Part shown: positions 16,888 to 24,798 of the stretch, one piece after another | Numbering within the stretch: the stretch's first letter is position 1 | Layout of the letters: every line of letters starts with the position of its first letter | Source of the DNA: JBJHCA01 sp050485785 | GTDB taxonomy: Bacteria > Bacteroidota > Bacteroidia > Chitinophagales > Saprospiraceae | Assembly: GCA_050485785.1 (NCBI GenBank) | Contig: JBJHCA010000021.1 | Location: 1 to 40,845 of the forward strand | DNA length: 40,845 nucleotides | Reading direction: 5' to 3' | Program-made: the position numbers and the translations under genes | Notes under the pieces: model-generated | Told to the model about the DNA's origin: nothing | Databases searched by the model: none | What the model saw: only the letters and a program-made list of their open reading frames with translations

Positions 16888-17873
16888 GTTCTCGATTCTT
16901 TAATGACACAGATGTTCCGGTCATCGAAAAACTGGATGTATCGTCTTGTCTTCCGGGCACAGTTACTCAATACTGGCTGCATTTGGCTACCGACGGAATG
17001 AGCAGGTCTATTCAGGTACCCGTACTCGTCGCAAGAGGGTTTCAGGAGGGCCCTGTGCTAGGTCTTACCGCAGCAGTGCATGGCAATGAACTCAATGGCA
17101 TACCCGTGATTCAGCGATTATTTAAAGAGCTGGATATCAACCAACTCCATGGAACCATTGTGGGTGTGCCGGTAGTCAATGTTCCTTCATTACTGAGAAG
17201 GCGTCGCAGGTTTATTGATGGCACTGACCTCAATCATATTATGCCCGGAAAACCGGGTGGAAATGTAAGCGAAGTATATGCTTTCAGATTTTTTCATCGC
17301 ATCGTTAACCAATTCCATTATCTCATCGATTTACATACAGCCAGCTTCGGGCGTATCAATTCGTATTACATCAGAGCAGACATGAATGACCCGGTTACTG
17401 CTCAGATGGCAAGGCTGCAAAATGCTCAGATCATTGTCAATAATGCCCCTAACGACGGTACCCTTAGGGGTGCCGCAAGCCAAATGAAAATACCCGCAAT
17501 TACCCTTGAAGTAGGCGATCCCAATAAATTCCAAAAAGGCATGATCCGATCAGGCCTCACCGGCATTTATAATGTATTGAGCTACCTGAAAATGTTGCCG
17601 GTGGTCATCGAAAAACCCGATCAAAAAACCGTACTGTGCAACACTTCATACTGGATTTTTACCCAAACCGGCGGAGTGCTTGATGTTCTTCCCAGAATCA
17701 CTGAATTGGTAAAAAAAGGCGATGAAATCGCTATCCAGAGAAACATTTTTGGCAAAGTAATTTGCAAGTACTTCTGCCCTGAAGATGGGATAGTTATCGG
17801 TAAAAGTGTTAACCCGATCAGCCAAACAGGATCGCGAATTCTTCATCTTGGCATAAACTTTGAAGAAAATTGA
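16884..17873 (+). CDS. Succinylglutamate desuccinylase / aspartoacylase-like zinc hydrolase
   Basis: 329 residues of the M14-like AstE/AspA family. Zinc ligands H66 and E69 are in AAVHGNELNG, and the third, H151, is in DLHTASFGR. The general base is E209 in ITLEVGD. The arginine-rich RRRRRFIDGTDLNHIMPG (about 105-122) is the usual substrate carboxylate region. A C-terminal beta-sandwich domain (about 245-329) contains VLPRITELVKKGDEIA, like the lipoyl-like lid of the family. These enzymes cleave N-acyl amino acids. Its ATG overlaps the stop of the GshB-like ligase gene, so the ligase and amidohydrolase are almost certainly made together. The substrate is presumably the ligase product or precursor. 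Confidence 0.9.
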   Translation: MSSRFFNDTDVPVIEKLDVSSCLPGTVTQYWLHLATDGMSRSIQVPVLVARGFQEGPVLGLTAAVHGNELNGIPVIQRLFKELDINQLHGTIVGVPVVNVPSLLRRRRRFIDGTDLNHIMPGKPGGNVSEVYAFRFFHRIVNQFHYLIDLHTASFGRINSYYIRADMNDPVTAQMARLQNAQIIVNNAPNDGTLRGAASQMKIPAITLEVGDPNKFQKGMIRSGLTGIYNVLSYLKMLPVVIEKPDQKTVLCNTSYWIFTQTGGVLDVLPRITELVKKGDEIAIQRNIFGKVICKYFCPEDGIVIGKSVNPISQTGSRILHLGINFEEN

Positions 17874-17956
17874 ACGAATACGGCCCCAACTATGTATTAA
17901 TTCAGAATTTATTCAACTTTCATGGCTATCATTGCGCCGACAAACTGTTATATATC

Positions 17957-18328
17957 ATGGCTGAATCTGAAAAACTTAGATATAGCGACAGCGACCTGGC
18001 AGAGTTCCGGGAAGTGATCAACAAAAAACTGGATCAGGCCAGAACTCAGCTTAAAACCCTTCATCAGCAATTACTGGATCTAAACACCAACAGTGACTCC
18101 GGAAAGATTGGTGATTGGGAAGAAGGAAACGACTCCAACGAAAGGGAATACCTCGCCAATATGGCCGACAGGCAGCAAAGATTTATCAGAGATCTCGAGA
18201 ATGCCCTGGTCAGAATTGAAAACAAAACATATGGAATCTGCAGTGTAACCGGTAATAAAATCGATAAAAAGAGATTGCTGCTCGTTCCTCACACAACTAA
18301 AAGCGTTGAAGGCAAACTAAACCAATAA
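17957..18328 (+). CDS. TraR/DksA-family protein lacking the zinc cysteines
   Basis: 123 residues from the ATG at 17957; a longer frame opens with TTG at 17870. Residues 13-45 and 62-90 form a predicted antiparallel coiled coil, as in DksA. The C-terminal zinc-finger region reads TYGICSVTGNKIDKKRLLLVPH, where only one of the four canonical cysteines remains. The same loss is common in Bacteroidota DksA-like proteins, in which polar residues replace the zinc site. DksA-type proteins enter the RNA polymerase secondary channel and alter promoter choice in stress. It lies 83 bases after the AspA-like gene. Confidence 0.85.
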   Translation: MAESEKLRYSDSDLAEFREVINKKLDQARTQLKTLHQQLLDLNTNSDSGKIGDWEEGNDSNEREYLANMADRQQRFIRDLENALVRIENKTYGICSVTGNKIDKKRLLLVPHTTKSVEGKLNQ

Positions 18329-18359
18329 CCCATTATTGCTCACTATTTGCTCAGTTATC

Positions 18360-18548
18360 ATGTTGTCTAAAGAAAACCCCGAAATGCGCAAAAAGCGCAA
18401 CAACAAAAAGTTGAAACCGGCTCCTAAAACCAAGTACAAAAATCAGTTTTTTGATGAGGACGACGAATTCAGCGATGAGGACATACAATCTTCCCTCAAC
18501 CTCTCCATCGACGATCTCTATGAAGACGATGAAGATGATCGCTATTAG
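18360..18548 (+). CDS. Small bipolar charged protein, unknown function
   Basis: 62 residues from the ATG at 18360; a TTG at 18336 would add eight. The first third is strongly basic (MRKKRNNKKLKPAPKTKYK) and the last two thirds strongly acidic (FDEDDEFSDED ... YEDDEDDRY). No hydrophobic segment and no recognised domain. It lies 31 bases after the DksA-like gene and 61 before the regulator gene on the same strand. The strong bias supports a real gene, but the antisense strand also has a frame of similar length, so confidence is moderate. Confidence 0.6.
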   Translation: MLSKENPEMRKKRNNKKLKPAPKTKYKNQFFDEDDEFSDEDIQSSLNLSIDDLYEDDEDDRY

Positions 18549-18609
18549 AAGGGTGCACAATTTTCAAAAATTTGACACCGGTTTTCAAGGTTCTTGATGA
18601 ACCACAGCT

Positions 18610-19302
18610 ATGTCAGTTTCCGTATATATTTTTGAACAAAGTAATCTGCTTTCATCAAGAGAGTTGGATCAACTGGAACCGGCCGGCTTTGTAGTCAGTA
18701 GATTTAATACCTATTCCGGGCTTAAGGCGGGATTGTGGAACTATGAACCGGACTACCTGATCTGGATCTGGGACTCACAAACTATTGATGGTCTGAGAAA
18801 CAACTATCATGATGTGATTAAAAATTTTCCGGCCATACCGCTTTTGGTGTTCGGAGCAAACCTGGATGCCAATATCGCAGAAAACCTTTTCAAAGCAGGA
18901 GTCAATGCCGTTTTTCCTTTTAAACCGGAGACCTCATTAATAATAGCCGCTTTATCCGGTATCGAAAAAAGAAAAATTCTCAGCACCATTAAAGACTTGA
19001 AATTTCTCGATATCGAACTACAGCCCGATAACCAAATTGCAATGGTCAAAAACAACAGGCTCAGACTCACAAAAACGGAATTCCGACTCCTTTCCATGTT
19101 TCTCAAAAACCAGAAAAAAATCCTGAAAAAAGAGCGTCTTATTGAGTTTCTGTGGAAAGAGGCCGCAGATGATAAGTCAAATTATGACTTTCTTTATGCC
19201 CACATCAAAAACCTGCGTAAAAAACTCGCCCTCGCCCGAAGCAACGTTAATATTCGGGCTGTATATAGTATGGGATATAAACTCACTGAAAAGAAGGAGT
19301 AG
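18610..19302 (+). CDS. OmpR-type winged-helix regulator with atypical receiver domain
   Basis: 230 residues. The C-terminal half (about 145-228) is a clear OmpR/PhoB DNA-binding domain: LRLTKTEFRLLSMFLKN, ILKKERLIEFLW, YAHIKNLRKKLA and the wing IRAVYSMGYKL. The N-terminal half has receiver-like spacing, with E9 in place of the first acidic pair, a candidate phospho-acceptor D55 in IWIWDSQTIDG and K105 in FPFKPE. The stretch after D55 is shorter than usual, and the Thr/Ser position is replaced by FGA. Phosphorylation is therefore uncertain, and no histidine kinase gene is adjacent. The TAG stop (19300-19302) overlaps the 3' end of a convergent tRNA gene. Confidence 0.87.
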   Translation: MSVSVYIFEQSNLLSSRELDQLEPAGFVVSRFNTYSGLKAGLWNYEPDYLIWIWDSQTIDGLRNNYHDVIKNFPAIPLLVFGANLDANIAENLFKAGVNAVFPFKPETSLIIAALSGIEKRKILSTIKDLKFLDIELQPDNQIAMVKNNRLRLTKTEFRLLSMFLKNQKKILKKERLIEFLWKEAADDKSNYDFLYAHIKNLRKKLALARSNVNIRAVYSMGYKLTEKKE

Positions 19303-19373
19303 CGTGGGAGAGACTTGAACTCTCGACCTCAGGATTATGAATCCTGCGCTCTAACCGGCTGAGCTACCACGCC
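19300..19373 (-). tRNA. tRNA-Met (CAU), elongator type
   Basis: A 74-base cloverleaf on the minus strand. The acceptor stem GGCGTGG pairs with CCACGCT (G1-U72), discriminator A. The D arm is GCTC/GAGC, the anticodon stem CAGGA/TCCTG with loop TTCATAA, and the T arm GAGAG-TTCAAGT-CTCTC. The anticodon is CAU. It lacks the three G-C pairs and the C1-A72 mismatch of initiator tRNA. A CAU tRNA could also be tRNA-Ile2 (lysidine-modified), but the body resembles elongator Met. CCA is not encoded. Confidence 0.93.
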
Positions 19374-19446
19374 AAAAATCAGGCTGCAAAAATACTGGAA
19401 TTTTATCAATTCCAATACTTAGCCTCAATAAATTGCTAAAAAGGGT

Positions 19447-20040
19447 TTAGTGACCTCCTTCCTGCTCTTTTTGCCTTTGCTTAAGATCCTGTTTTAACCG
19501 CTCGCGCTCTACTTCTTTGTCACCTTGAATGGCAACTTCTCTTTCCGCATCTCTGGCTAAGCGCTCTTCGTATGCGTCTATCCGCTCCTGATCCCGGTCG
19601 GTTTGCAGCCGGATATCCAGTCCGTACTTTTTGCGCTCTTCCAACACACTCAATTGCATTTCATTAAGTATTCTCCGCAGCGATACCTCATATTTAGCAG
19701 AATATTCCTGCCGTTTTACCACATCTTCTCTACGCTGGATCGCAAGCTGTTCATTAATGCGTTCTCTTTCAGTTCCTGATGCAGCTCTCAGCCGGGTTGT
19801 CAGCTCCATCTGCCGGGCAGTGAGTGTATTAATCTGCTCAAAGTAGCTATCATTCAATTGCGATACACGCTTAACCTGATCTTTATCCAGAATGTACAGC
19901 ATGGTCATACTTTCCGTGGCTTCATTTGCCTGGTTCTTTGCCCTTTCGTTTAGTGTAGCTTGTCGATCCTAGCCATAAACCTTTACTGTACCGGCTATTA
20001 ACAGACTAAGACACAATACTGCTGAAACGAGAATTTTCAT
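19447..20040 (-). pseudogene. Exported coiled-coil protein gene interrupted by one in-frame TAG
   Basis: From ATG 20038-20040 the frame encodes a signal peptide (MKILVSAVLCLSLLIAGTVK, then VYG). It hits TAG at 19969-19971 and then stays open, without shift, to the stop at 19447. The sequence resumes as DRQATLNERAKNQANEATES and continues into a 153-residue helical part rich in Glu, Arg, Lys and Gln. One base change (CAG to TAG) restores VYGQDRQATLNERA, a normal signal-peptidase junction. The next in-frame ATG is at 19908, and starting there would lose export. The C-terminal region (YEERLARDAEREVAI ... RQKEQEGGH) looks like a periplasmic helical protein of the Spy/Skp-like kind. It is a recent nonsense mutation, a sequencing error or read-through. 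Confidence 0.8.
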
Positions 20041-20130
20041 TTTGGATAACTTTTTGTTTGGTAAATAGTCTACCTCAAAGGTACTTACTGCCAGATGTAT
20101 ACCACCTAATTACCCCGGTCATTTTCCGGG

Positions 20131-22809
20131 TTAAAACACATTGGGCGGATCATAGTTGGCTTTCCGATATGGAATATTGATAAAATCCAGCGATGAAGGC
20201 TTCACTCGCAGATAAAAACTGTAAGTGCCGCGAATAGGTTGCCAGCTCATCCCCATTTCCCAGCAGTGCAGATCTCTGTAAAAAGTTATATCCGGATAAG
20301 TAATTTGCTTACTGGAAAAGTCATAGCCAATATTCCTCACTTCAAATCTCCAGTGGGGAGTAATGTTCAGGGCTCCGTTCAGGTCCAGTGAGTTCACCGT
20401 TATTCTGAACGTATCTCTGCCGTCAATGGGTGCTACGTTAAACCTGATATTGTGATTTACATTAAACGACTCTATCACAGGCGGAACACTGTTGCCTCCG
20501 GCTCTTCCGGTTCCTGCAGGTTGATCCCGGCGCAATACCAGGCTTTGAAATGTACGCCAGTCCATGCGCGTTGAAAAACCTGCATCAAAGGTCACAAACC
20601 GCACCGGGATATTTCTTGTGTCCCAGACATACTGCTGTACACGCCTGCCCGTAGGATCTGCCTCATAAGGATCAAATACCAACCGGAAATCAAAATTGAC
20701 CATATTGAACAAAAACGTATTCCCGGCTATATTCAGTTGACTAAAGTGCAATGAATCGGCCGCAAAATTGTAACTCCCATTGATGTTGACCCGGTCAAAT
20801 ACCTTAAACTTCCTGTCTTCCATCTTTCCGTCAGGACCCCTTCGCCGCCACTTGCCTTCAAATACATTCAATATATTAAACCCGACACTGGATCTTAATC
20901 CCGCTGCCGGAGGACCGCCAAACACAGTTTGCTCAAAATAACTATATTGCATCTTGTCATCAAACCGCGAGTCCACTTGTACAGAATCAAAATAGTTCCA
21001 GATCGGATTTAGGTAGTTGGGCGAAAATGTATAATTGATACTGGGTGTAATAGTATGCCTTAGTGCCCTTAACCGACCCCGCCTGAAATTAGCCGTTCCA
21101 AACAACATCGTTGACAGCGATGCACCGGCTGAGAATTCGCGAACCGACCTGAACCCATAAACAGGCTGATCAGTTATTGTACCATAGCTTATTGTATCTG
21201 TAATGATTACGGGCTCGCTGTCGTCATCTGGAAATATGGTGTCAATTCTGATCACCGGAGTAGGATCGAACACTTTCTCCGTTGTTCTGTAGTACCAGCG
21301 CTCATTGTAATTGACCGTAGGAGTAAACCTGAAATGCCTGAATACATTATAGCTCGCACTCACTGTTGGGGTATGCCTGATCCCGTATCGCATATCCTCA
21401 AACATCTGAGGTTGAAAAAAAGTAGTATCAGTAGTGCGTATCTCATTGGTAGCGCGCATATTGTATCCAACACCAATTTTCTCATACCAGGCCTCGCGCA
21501 CTCCGGCCCTTTCAGTCCTCCTGAAAGGATAGATTTGATTCATCCTGAAATCCACTACGGGCAGCTGAAGTGTCAGTTGACGTGTAGCCGTATTTTGCGA
21601 GTGGCTCATGCTTGCTGTTAAACTGAATGGACTGCCGGGAAATAGTTGATTGAAGGTTACATTGGATCCCAATTGATTATTTAGTACGTTTCCGGCATCG
21701 TTGTTATTCAGACTCAAATAGTTATCTGTTTGCAAGTTGATATTGCCGGAAAAACTTCTGGTTGGGTGCGCATTGGCAGCCTGAGCATGGTTCCAGCGTA
21801 CGAGAAATGACCTGTTTCTCGAAAAGTCCGGCGTGCCTGGTTCATCAACCTGTCGTAATGAATACCCCAATTGAAAATTCCCGTTATAGGCATAGCGCTT
21901 GTTATAACGGATGCTTGATTGCACACCCCAGCTTCCCCGGCTGTAGATATCGCCGGTCAGGGTTACATCCAGATACTCGCCAAACCCAAAATAATATCCC
22001 GTGTTTCGAACACCTAATCCAAAAACGGGTGAATTTTCAAACTCCCGGGGAAAAATGATCCCGTTTCTTTGCCCTTTGGAAATGGGAAAGAATCCAAACG
22101 GCAGCCAAACCGGCGTTGGTACATTAGCTATCTCCAGATTAGAAGGGCCTACCACAACCAACTTGTCCGGAATCACCTTTTGCTTTCGGCTCCTGATGCC
22201 GTAATGGGGTTCGGGATGATCGCAGGTGGTAAAAATGGCATTCTCACCAAACACAATATCATTATCACGCCCCTCTGCATCCTTTCCGTAGTATTTTATC
22301 CGCCGGCTCAGCACATACAGGTCGTTGTAGGTTGACGATACATGGGCAATGAGCCCCCGTCTGGTTTGAAAATTATACTGAATGGTGTCCCCCTTAAACT
22401 GCTGATCACTTTCCGTCATTTCAGGACGTTGGGAAGGTATACCCGCACTGTCAGGAACTGTATGTGCCAAAAGTATATTAGTGGTCCAGTCAATCTCAAT
22501 ATATCCGGCTGTTAACATGATATCCCGCTGCCGTATGTTTGCCCGGTTGTAAAGTATCATTTTTGTTTCAGGCAGGTCAAATACCAGCGAATCAGCTGCC
22601 TGATAATGTATGGGCGCATCAATGGCATCCGCTGAAATTCTGTAGGGCAGTTGAGGAGGTAAGGTGTCTGACATTAACACTGTATCAACCACGGCTGTAT
22701 CTGCCACCACCGGAATAGTATCGCTACCAATGGTAGCACCGGTCCGTTGAGCGACGACTTCCCATACAGAAAACAAAAGGAAAATTACAGCTATGGGTTT
22801 GATTTTCAA
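20131..22809 (-). CDS. lptD: LPS-assembly outer-membrane protein LptD (Bacteroidota type)
   Basis: 892 residues. A signal peptide (IKPIAVIFLLFSVWEVVAQ) precedes an OstA/LptA-like periplasmic domain (about residues 60-200: DSLVFDLPETKMILYNRANI, LTAGYIEIDW, FKGDTIQYNFQTRRG). A large beta-barrel made of alternating strands follows (NGIIFPREFENSPVFGLGVRNTGYYF to the end), with many aromatic strand ends. The family inserts lipopolysaccharide into the outer leaflet. The start is a TTG at 22807-22809: an in-frame TAA lies a few codons upstream and no ATG or GTG is available before the signal peptide. It is divergent from the amidase gene, with 165 bases between them. Confidence 0.9.
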   Translation of the reverse strand: MKIKPIAVIFLLFSVWEVVAQRTGATIGSDTIPVVADTAVVDTVLMSDTLPPQLPYRISADAIDAPIHYQAADSLVFDLPETKMILYNRANIRQRDIMLTAGYIEIDWTTNILLAHTVPDSAGIPSQRPEMTESDQQFKGDTIQYNFQTRRGLIAHVSSTYNDLYVLSRRIKYYGKDAEGRDNDIVFGENAIFTTCDHPEPHYGIRSRKQKVIPDKLVVVGPSNLEIANVPTPVWLPFGFFPISKGQRNGIIFPREFENSPVFGLGVRNTGYYFGFGEYLDVTLTGDIYSRGSWGVQSSIRYNKRYAYNGNFQLGYSLRQVDEPGTPDFSRNRSFLVRWNHAQAANAHPTRSFSGNINLQTDNYLSLNNNDAGNVLNNQLGSNVTFNQLFPGSPFSLTASMSHSQNTATRQLTLQLPVVDFRMNQIYPFRRTERAGVREAWYEKIGVGYNMRATNEIRTTDTTFFQPQMFEDMRYGIRHTPTVSASYNVFRHFRFTPTVNYNERWYYRTTEKVFDPTPVIRIDTIFPDDDSEPVIITDTISYGTITDQPVYGFRSVREFSAGASLSTMLFGTANFRRGRLRALRHTITPSINYTFSPNYLNPIWNYFDSVQVDSRFDDKMQYSYFEQTVFGGPPAAGLRSSVGFNILNVFEGKWRRRGPDGKMEDRKFKVFDRVNINGSYNFAADSLHFSQLNIAGNTFLFNMVNFDFRLVFDPYEADPTGRRVQQYVWDTRNIPVRFVTFDAGFSTRMDWRTFQSLVLRRDQPAGTGRAGGNSVPPVIESFNVNHNIRFNVAPIDGRDTFRITVNSLDLNGALNITPHWRFEVRNIGYDFSSKQITYPDITFYRDLHCWEMGMSWQPIRGTYSFYLRVKPSSLDFINIPYRKANYDPPNVF

Positions 22810-22974
22810 GATATGCTTACTACCTTTGTATTACTGTGGGTAAAGGTCTGAAATCTTTTGTCATTCAGGCCCCTGATTGCAGAACAATAACGCACACGGC
22901 AAACGAAATATGTATACTGCGTAAGGCTAAAAGAGCAATAATTGCGTTCATTTTAACCTTATAAGCGTCAGTAT

Positions 22975-24249
22975 ATGAGAACGGCAGCCATTTATCTTTC
23001 TTTTATTTCCGGTATGGCCGGCATGGTTTGGTTTGCAGGCTCACTAACCCACGTCCATTCTCCGGCATGCTACGAAATTTTTCATCACCTTGATGGAATC
23101 CCCCATTTTGCTGTGAAAGGTGAAAATGACTGGGAACTAGTAGTCCCGTCTATGAGGTCGGGTGTGGAAGTTGTAGTCATTGATCCCGGGCATGGTGGCA
23201 GGGATCCCGGTTGCCGGGCCCACGGCTTTCAGGAAAAAGATATTGCACTCAATATTGCACTGAAACTCGGTGAAAAAATACGTCGTGAAATGCCGGGCAT
23301 TAAGGTCATTTATACCCGTGAACGGGACGTATTTGTCCCCTTGCACGAACGCGCTTCCATAGCCAATAAAAACGATGCCGATCTTTTTATTTCCATTCAT
23401 GTAAACAGTGCCCGAAATACCGCCGTGTTTGGTACGGAAACTTTCGTTATGGGCTACCATAAAGCAGGAGAAAACCTTGAAGCAGCAAAAGAAAACCTCG
23501 CCGTAGCCCAGCGTGAAAACGAAGTGATCCTGCTGGAGGAAGACTATGAAATGCATTACGGTAATTTTGACCCCCACTCTGAAATAGGACATATTCTGCT
23601 TTCCATGGTTCAGGATGCTTTTATAGGCCAAAGCCTGCTTTTTGCTTCCAAGGTGGAAGACGCTTTTACCGAGCGTGCAAACAGAAAAAGCCGCGGTGTA
23701 AAACAAGCCGGCTTTGTTGTCCTTCGAGCTACTACCATGCCCAGTGTGCTCATAGAAACCGGGTTTTTGACCAACAGGCAGGAAGCCATGTTTCTGGGGT
23801 CTGCCGCAGGGCAGGAAAAACTGGCCGGGTCAATTTTTGAAGCCCTTCATGAATACCGTATTGCTGTTTTAGGTACAGAGCAACCCCTGGCTTCAGGCGG
23901 AGCCCAAAACAAAGAGATATCAATAAATACAAACCATAATGCTTCCTCACCTTCTCAGGCTCAACCGGTAAAGCTCAGTCCGGAAGTACAGTTTAAAGTG
24001 CAGCTTGCGTCCTTACCCCGCCGTATTGATGTGCGTCAAAATCCCTGGAAAAATGTCCGCAACCTCGAAGTATGGGATACGGGCCAGGACTTTAAATATT
24101 TGGCCGGTGGCTTCAGAAACTATGAAGAATGCCACAGTGCATGGCAGGAATTGCGAAAAAAGGGTTTTGACGATGCCTTTATCATTGCATTGCGAAATGG
24201 AGAGCGAATTCCGGTGCAGGAGGCAAGAAATATGGCTGATGCACGCTAA
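22975..24249 (+). CDS. N-acetylmuramoyl-L-alanine amidase (Amidase_3) with SPOR-like tail
   Basis: 424 residues. An N-terminal hydrophobic segment (residues 5-25) suggests a signal peptide or anchor. The Amidase_3 domain (about 65-300) carries the zinc ligands H73 in VVIDPGHGGRDPG, E87 in GFQEKDIAL and the H of FISIHVNS, plus the catalytic E of VLIETGFLT. It would cleave the amide bond between MurNAc and the stem peptide during cell separation. A long insert after FVMGYHKAGEN is typical of Bacteroidota AmiC-like enzymes. The C-terminus (about 340-420: FKVQLASL ... YLAGGFRNYEECHSAWQELRKKGFDDAFII) resembles a SPOR peptidoglycan-binding domain. The start is ATG 22975. Confidence 0.92.
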   Translation: MRTAAIYLSFISGMAGMVWFAGSLTHVHSPACYEIFHHLDGIPHFAVKGENDWELVVPSMRSGVEVVVIDPGHGGRDPGCRAHGFQEKDIALNIALKLGEKIRREMPGIKVIYTRERDVFVPLHERASIANKNDADLFISIHVNSARNTAVFGTETFVMGYHKAGENLEAAKENLAVAQRENEVILLEEDYEMHYGNFDPHSEIGHILLSMVQDAFIGQSLLFASKVEDAFTERANRKSRGVKQAGFVVLRATTMPSVLIETGFLTNRQEAMFLGSAAGQEKLAGSIFEALHEYRIAVLGTEQPLASGGAQNKEISINTNHNASSPSQAQPVKLSPEVQFKVQLASLPRRIDVRQNPWKNVRNLEVWDTGQDFKYLAGGFRNYEECHSAWQELRKKGFDDAFIIALRNGERIPVQEARNMADAR

Positions 24250-24295
24250 CTAAATCACTTCGCGGAAACTTTTTGTTCCACCTTAAGGTTAACGA

Positions 24296-24692
24296 AATCG
24301 CGGGCCGCACTGTCGCGTTGCCGGCTTGTGGCCGGTGATGAGGAAAGTCCGGACAACGTAGAGCGTCACACCACCTAACGGGTGGGGTTCTGTTCAGGGC
24401 AGAACACAGCAAGTGCCACAGAAAATTACCGCCGCGCATTATTGCGGGGTAAGGGTGAAAATGTGAGGTAAGAGCTCACAATTTGGCCGGGTAACCGGTC
24501 AGATGGGTAAACCTTGTGGGTTGAAATGCCAAATATACTCCGGGAACCTTTTTGGTTGCAGCGTTGCTCGCGCTGTCTTCGGCACGGGGAGGGTAGGCAG
24601 ATAGAGCAAACCGGTAACGGCTTGCCAAGATAAATGACAGTGACATTGCCTCCGGGTAATGACAGAATCCGGCTTACAGGCCCGCACCCTGA
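24296..24692 (+). ncRNA. rnpB: RNase P RNA (bacterial type A)
   Basis: It carries the universally conserved CR-I block GAGGAAAGTCCGGAC (24340-24354) and the 3' GACAGAATCCGGCTTA (24661-24676), which pair in P4. P1 is formed by GCGGGCC (24300-24306) with GGCCCGC (24679-24685). ACAGAAAATTACCGCC and GGTAAGGGTGAAAA give the P10-P12 region. The length is about 390 bases, as expected. A T-run (24694-24699) follows and may end transcription. The gene sits 45 bases after the amidase gene. The 5' and 3' ends are placed to within about five bases. Confidence 0.95.
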
Positions 24693-24798
24693 TTTTTTAT
24701 TGCTTAAGCCGCATATTCACACGCGGTGAATATGCCGGCCCTGCAATTATTTTCTACCTTGCACCTTTCCTGTTGTTGTTAAATAAATTACTTGCTGT

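Noticed and set aside
19969..19971. Genome-wide TAG recoding
   Set aside because: Other genes here end in TAG at sensible places, and no suppressor tRNA was seen.
23137..23706. 189-codon minus-strand ORF
   Set aside because: It is antisense to the amidase catalytic domain and has low-complexity Phe/Val composition typical of a shadow frame.
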